Shown in pieces: positions 61,054-64,000 of a stretch of DNA of 64,000 nucleotides (its first letter is position 1; each line of letters begins with the position of its first letter). The position numbers and the translations under genes are program-made. Location: positions 124,001 to 188,000 of the forward strand of contig NC_089396.1 of the NCBI RefSeq assembly GCF_003171515.1. The letters are read 5' to 3'. The stretch comes from Pyrenophora tritici-repentis (lineage: Eukaryota > Ascomycota > Dothideomycetes > Pleosporales > Pleosporaceae). Below the pieces are notes generated by a model that was given only the letters and a program-made list of their open reading frames with translations, made no database searches and was not told the DNA's origin.

Positions 61054-63732
61054 ATGCCCTCTATACCAGCAAAACGCAAGCCCGAGGCTGCCGAAGAAGC
61101 TGATACTCCCTTCAAGCGAGCACAACGTACGCGCAAACCTACGCTCAAAGCGCTGTTGGGTGACGGCAGCCAGCCAACCCAGCCGATAGAGCTGCCAGAA
61201 AGTACGCCGGATCCGCCTACAGAGCCGCCTACACAAGTTATCGAGCCGCCCACACGGGCTATTGAACCGCCATGTAAGCCTGTACAACAACCCGAGGAGC
61301 GCCCTCGGCGGGCATCACCACTGCCTATTTTGGCTGCCTCACAAGCCTCTCGGCTCACTGATGAGCCAGCCTGGGAGTCGCAGTTAATGTTTGATAAGCC
61401 AGAGGACTCTATTGTACAGCCTTTAGCTTTCTCTAGCGCTGCCACTGAGGCTTCGGTGGAGGAGGATAGCGCTGTGAGCGTCGATTTTCGCGACTTTGAG
61501 GGCGTCGATTGGTCGCGATTAAAGGGGTTTGTCGCGCCGCTGAGCACTCCACGAGGCAAGGCAAGCTGGATTTTTCAACACGGCTGGCGTGTCTGGAAGG
61601 AGGGTACTCACCACCCAGATGAGTTGTACTTTGTGTGCAAGTACTGTCATATTCATAAGCTACCTAATGGTGTACACCGAGTAACGAAGTCAACCACTGC
61701 CGCCAACGGGCACCTCCAGCTTGATAAACCTGGTCATCGGCTCAGCAAAGATGGTCCAATCCTAAGCAAACCTCTCCGCAAACATGGACAACAATCACTT
61801 CGTCAGGCAGCTCTAAGCGGTGTCAAATTTAGTCTAGAGGCGTACAAGACTATAGGAAACTTCGACGTACAAGAATTTCGGCAGGCAGCTGCGCTCTGGC
61901 TGGTCGACAACAACAGACCACTCCGCGAGTTTGAGACGCCGGCTTTTCGCAAGATGATCAGGCTTGCTAATCCTGAGGCAGAGGCGGCGTTATGGAGGTC
62001 TCATAACAGCGTGTCAGCGTTCGTGATGAGGTTGTACAGTTGGCTACGGCCTCAGGTGGTGCGCGCGTTGGCTGAAGCCGAGAGCAAGGTACATATAAGC
62101 TTCGATGGGTGGACGACAAAAGGCGGCAAACGTGGCTTCTTTTCTGTAGTTGCTCACTACGCCAACAGTAAGGGCGCGATAGTTGACCTACCCATCGCGC
62201 TGCCGCAGCTGGTGGGTGCCCACACTGGTGAGGCGATAGCTGACGCTGTAACCAAAATCCTGCAATCCTTCAGCATTAATCGCAGCAAACTCGGCTACTT
62301 TGTGCTCGATAACGCTTACAATAACGACACCGCTGTTAACAAACTCGCCGCGATGTACCACTTTTCTGCCTCCGATCGCCGCCTCCGCTGCGCTTGCCAC
62401 ATACTTAACCTTGTTGGCCAAACGATTATGTTCGGGAGGGATGCTGACGCGTATAACAACGCCCTGGAGAACACAAAGATGGAGGATTTTTACATGAAGG
62501 AGTGGCGGAAAGAAGGACCGCTTGGCGTGTATCTTGATATTATCAACTACATCAACACGCCGAAGCAGTGGAGTATTTTTGAAGATTGCCAACGCGAGGC
62601 AGTTAACAGCATGCCCACAGGCGCCAGCGGCGGCACTCGCGAGCCAATTAAGCCGTGTGTTACACGTTGGAACAGCTATTACGACTGCTTTAAGCGCGGA
62701 GTTCAGCTCCAACAAGCTATCAACGCATACGCCACGTACCACATTCGCGAGACTGAACAGGCTGACGAACAGGCAGCTATTAGAGGAAACAAGCTGCCTG
62801 ATGTGCCGCGGTGGATGAGGTCAGACGGCCTTACGGCGGCTGACTGGGCGGTGATTACTGAGTACATGGCGATACTGCAGCCGCTCAAGTTTGCTACAGA
62901 TCGCCTCCAAGGCCGCGGCAAGTGTGGCCGTTTTGGCGCACTCTACGAGGTCATCCCAGTATTTGAGAGTGTGATAACTGAGCTGGATGCACGCCTTCGG
63001 CCATACGAATCGGTCAACCACGAGCCATCTGAGGCGCCCGAAGATCACATCCCGATCAACCTGCGAGCCGCGAGGCGAAAAGCGAGCAATTACTTTACTA
63101 AGATCCTCCAAAGTCCCATTTACTACGCAGCTACGGCACTACATCCACGATATAAAACATACTCTAAGCGCTTCTGGCGCGACAAACCTACACAATTGAG
63201 CACCGCGCACGCGAAGTTTCTGCGGGTTTGGGCTGCCTACAAGCCTGCCGCTGCTGCCACAACACCAACCCCTGCGCCAAAACCTACCATGAGCAGCTTT
63301 GACGACGCTATCGACGCTATACTAGATGAGGACGGCGAGCATACATTGGAGGTGGAGGATGAGTACGATAGCTGGTTAAAAGAGCCTATGTGGACGTCTG
63401 ATCAACACAAGGAGGGTCCAACAGCTGTACAGTACTGGTTATCGTTGAAGCCGAAGTATCCACATCTTTCACGATTGGCGATCGACGTGTTGACTATACC
63501 CGCCTCCAGCTCTGATTGTGAGCGCGTTTTTGCGGGAACTGGCGATATAATTGAGCCACAAAGGCGGAAAATTGGCGCGCAGTTACTGGCTGCTTTGGTG
63601 TGCTTGCAACGGTGGACTCGTGCAGGTTTTACAACACCAAGCACGACAACAGCAGCAAAGCATACTGATGAGGAGCTCACGGAAGAGTTTGCGATAGGAA
63701 CGTGGGAAGAGCCGCCTGCAGAATTGTCATAG
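61054..63732 (+). CDS. hAT transposase of element D
   Basis: 892 residues, no stops. It starts MPSIPAKRKPEAAEE at the first ATG of the frame. A Pro/Glu-rich repeat-like stretch comes first (ELPESTPDPPTEPPTQ and so on), then the BED-like finger (YFVCKYCHIHKLPNG plus H residues near residue 190), the RNase H-like core (KVHISFDGWTTKGGKRGFF near 350; GYFVLDNAYNNDTAVNKL near 415; RRLRCACHILNLVGQ) and the C-terminal dimerisation domain (LAIDVLTIPASSSDCERVFAGTGDIIEPQRRK). Close relative of the element C transposase. Confidence 0.93.
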   Translation: MPSIPAKRKPEAAEEADTPFKRAQRTRKPTLKALLGDGSQPTQPIELPESTPDPPTEPPTQVIEPPTRAIEPPCKPVQQPEERPRRASPLPILAASQASRLTDEPAWESQLMFDKPEDSIVQPLAFSSAATEASVEEDSAVSVDFRDFEGVDWSRLKGFVAPLSTPRGKASWIFQHGWRVWKEGTHHPDELYFVCKYCHIHKLPNGVHRVTKSTTAANGHLQLDKPGHRLSKDGPILSKPLRKHGQQSLRQAALSGVKFSLEAYKTIGNFDVQEFRQAAALWLVDNNRPLREFETPAFRKMIRLANPEAEAALWRSHNSVSAFVMRLYSWLRPQVVRALAEAESKVHISFDGWTTKGGKRGFFSVVAHYANSKGAIVDLPIALPQLVGAHTGEAIADAVTKILQSFSINRSKLGYFVLDNAYNNDTAVNKLAAMYHFSASDRRLRCACHILNLVGQTIMFGRDADAYNNALENTKMEDFYMKEWRKEGPLGVYLDIINYINTPKQWSIFEDCQREAVNSMPTGASGGTREPIKPCVTRWNSYYDCFKRGVQLQQAINAYATYHIRETEQADEQAAIRGNKLPDVPRWMRSDGLTAADWAVITEYMAILQPLKFATDRLQGRGKCGRFGALYEVIPVFESVITELDARLRPYESVNHEPSEAPEDHIPINLRAARRKASNYFTKILQSPIYYAATALHPRYKTYSKRFWRDKPTQLSTAHAKFLRVWAAYKPAAAATTPTPAPKPTMSSFDDAIDAILDEDGEHTLEVEDEYDSWLKEPMWTSDQHKEGPTAVQYWLSLKPKYPHLSRLAIDVLTIPASSSDCERVFAGTGDIIEPQRRKIGAQLLAALVCLQRWTRAGFTTPSTTTAAKHTDEELTEEFAIGTWEEPPAELS

Positions 63733-63739
63733 AAACGTC

Positions 63740-63901
63740 CCTTCAGAACCTTAAGTCTATCAATATTCAATCAATCAACCAACCAAAAATTGGCTCTTCA
63801 GTCTCATCAACTCAAACAAACAAACTGTAGCCCTAAGAAATGAGCCAGTCAATCAACATCTACGCCTCAAATGTTGGTTGTTTTGTTTGTTGACTTCTCT
63901 G
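63740..63901. repeat. right CAAN-type terminal array of hAT D
   Basis: CAATCAATCAACCAACC-type motif near 63770, AACTCAAACAAACAAACTG near 63815 and complements near 63875, ending at the element boundary. Confidence 0.8.
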
Positions 63902-63909
63902 CGCACATG

Positions 63910-64000
63910 AGAGGCCAGACGCTTTGAGTTACTATAAGCAAGATCAATCAAAGCTTGGAATAGCTCTCTCGGAATTTAGATCGGCTAATAGGGCGTCAAG
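63910..64000 (+). pseudogene. SAT4-type membrane protein, part after hAT D (continues past window)
   Basis: After the second CGCACATG copy the frame continues as HERPDALSYYKQDQSK and on to the window edge without a stop. Joined to 60575 it gives GTVSAHERPDALSYY with no frame change. This is a cytoplasmic tail, by position after the last helix. The gene's end lies outside the window. Confidence 0.75.

Larger units (their letters stand above)
60576..63901 (+). mobile_element. hAT element D, 3326 bp, apparently intact
   Basis: Bounded by exact 8-bp duplications CGCACATG (60568-60575 and 63902-63909). Left end CAAGGTTGTCAGTAATCAAT; right end, reverse-complemented, CAGAGAAGTCAACAAACAAA. Arrays of CAAA/CAAT/CAAC-type tetramers line both ends. 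The transposase frame is uninterrupted. It lies in the last coding part seen of the SAT4-type gene. Confidence 0.95.

Overview
The window is nuclear DNA of a filamentous ascomycete, most likely a dothideomycete of the order Pleosporales; genus and species cannot be settled from sequence alone. The grounds are short introns (about 45-60 nt, GT-AG, with CTAAC/CTGAC-like branch points), fungal gene families (Hat1, Tah18, Utp16, Vms1, Sfc1, acetate kinase, a Clr5-ankyrin protein, a SAT4-type membrane protein, an RBR ligase) and abundant hAT and Fot1/pogo transposons. Exon structures below come from splice motifs and frame continuity.

Layout. 0-2.6 kb is transposon debris over a remnant of a NACHT (NLR-type) gene. 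3-17.2 kb is a compact block of conserved genes: GAR transformylase (-), Hat1 (-), ZIP transporter (+), two-RRM protein (-), Tah18 (+), isochorismatase-like hydrolase (+), short-chain dehydrogenase (-), acetate kinase (+). 18.1-26.6 kb holds one Clr5-ankyrin gene broken by two hAT transposons. 28-39.4 kb carries a C2H2-like putative regulator, an RBR E3 ligase, a small secreted cysteine-rich protein, an AMID-like oxidoreductase and an FHIP homologue (all +). 39.6-41.4 kb is a complete Fot1/pogo element. 41.5-53.3 kb is a second conserved block: ETF-beta, a second isochorismatase-like hydrolase, a mitochondrial repeat protein, Utp16, twinfilin, Sfc1 and Vms1. 53.5-64 kb contains a tyrosinase hit by a 162-bp MITE and by a full hAT, then a SAT4-type membrane protein gene split by another full hAT.

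Main result. Four hAT elements (A, B, C, D), a decayed fifth (E) and two MITE families could be delimited, most of them by exact 8-bp target-site duplications. Their ends share one format: a 9-nt header, then usually CAA, then a family-specific CRRN tetramer repeated in the same register, which continues inward as arrays with a roughly 9-bp unit (CRRN CRRN N). The tetramer differs by family (CAGT, CGAG, CAAG, CAAA/CAAT/CAAC), as if the family specificity of a shared transposase-binding architecture were written in it. Removing each insertion plus one duplication copy rejoins the host reading frame in the Clr5-ankyrin gene (at the second site without any assumed intron), the tyrosinase and the SAT4-type gene. 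The genes hit are all accessory classes, while the housekeeping genes between them are intact.
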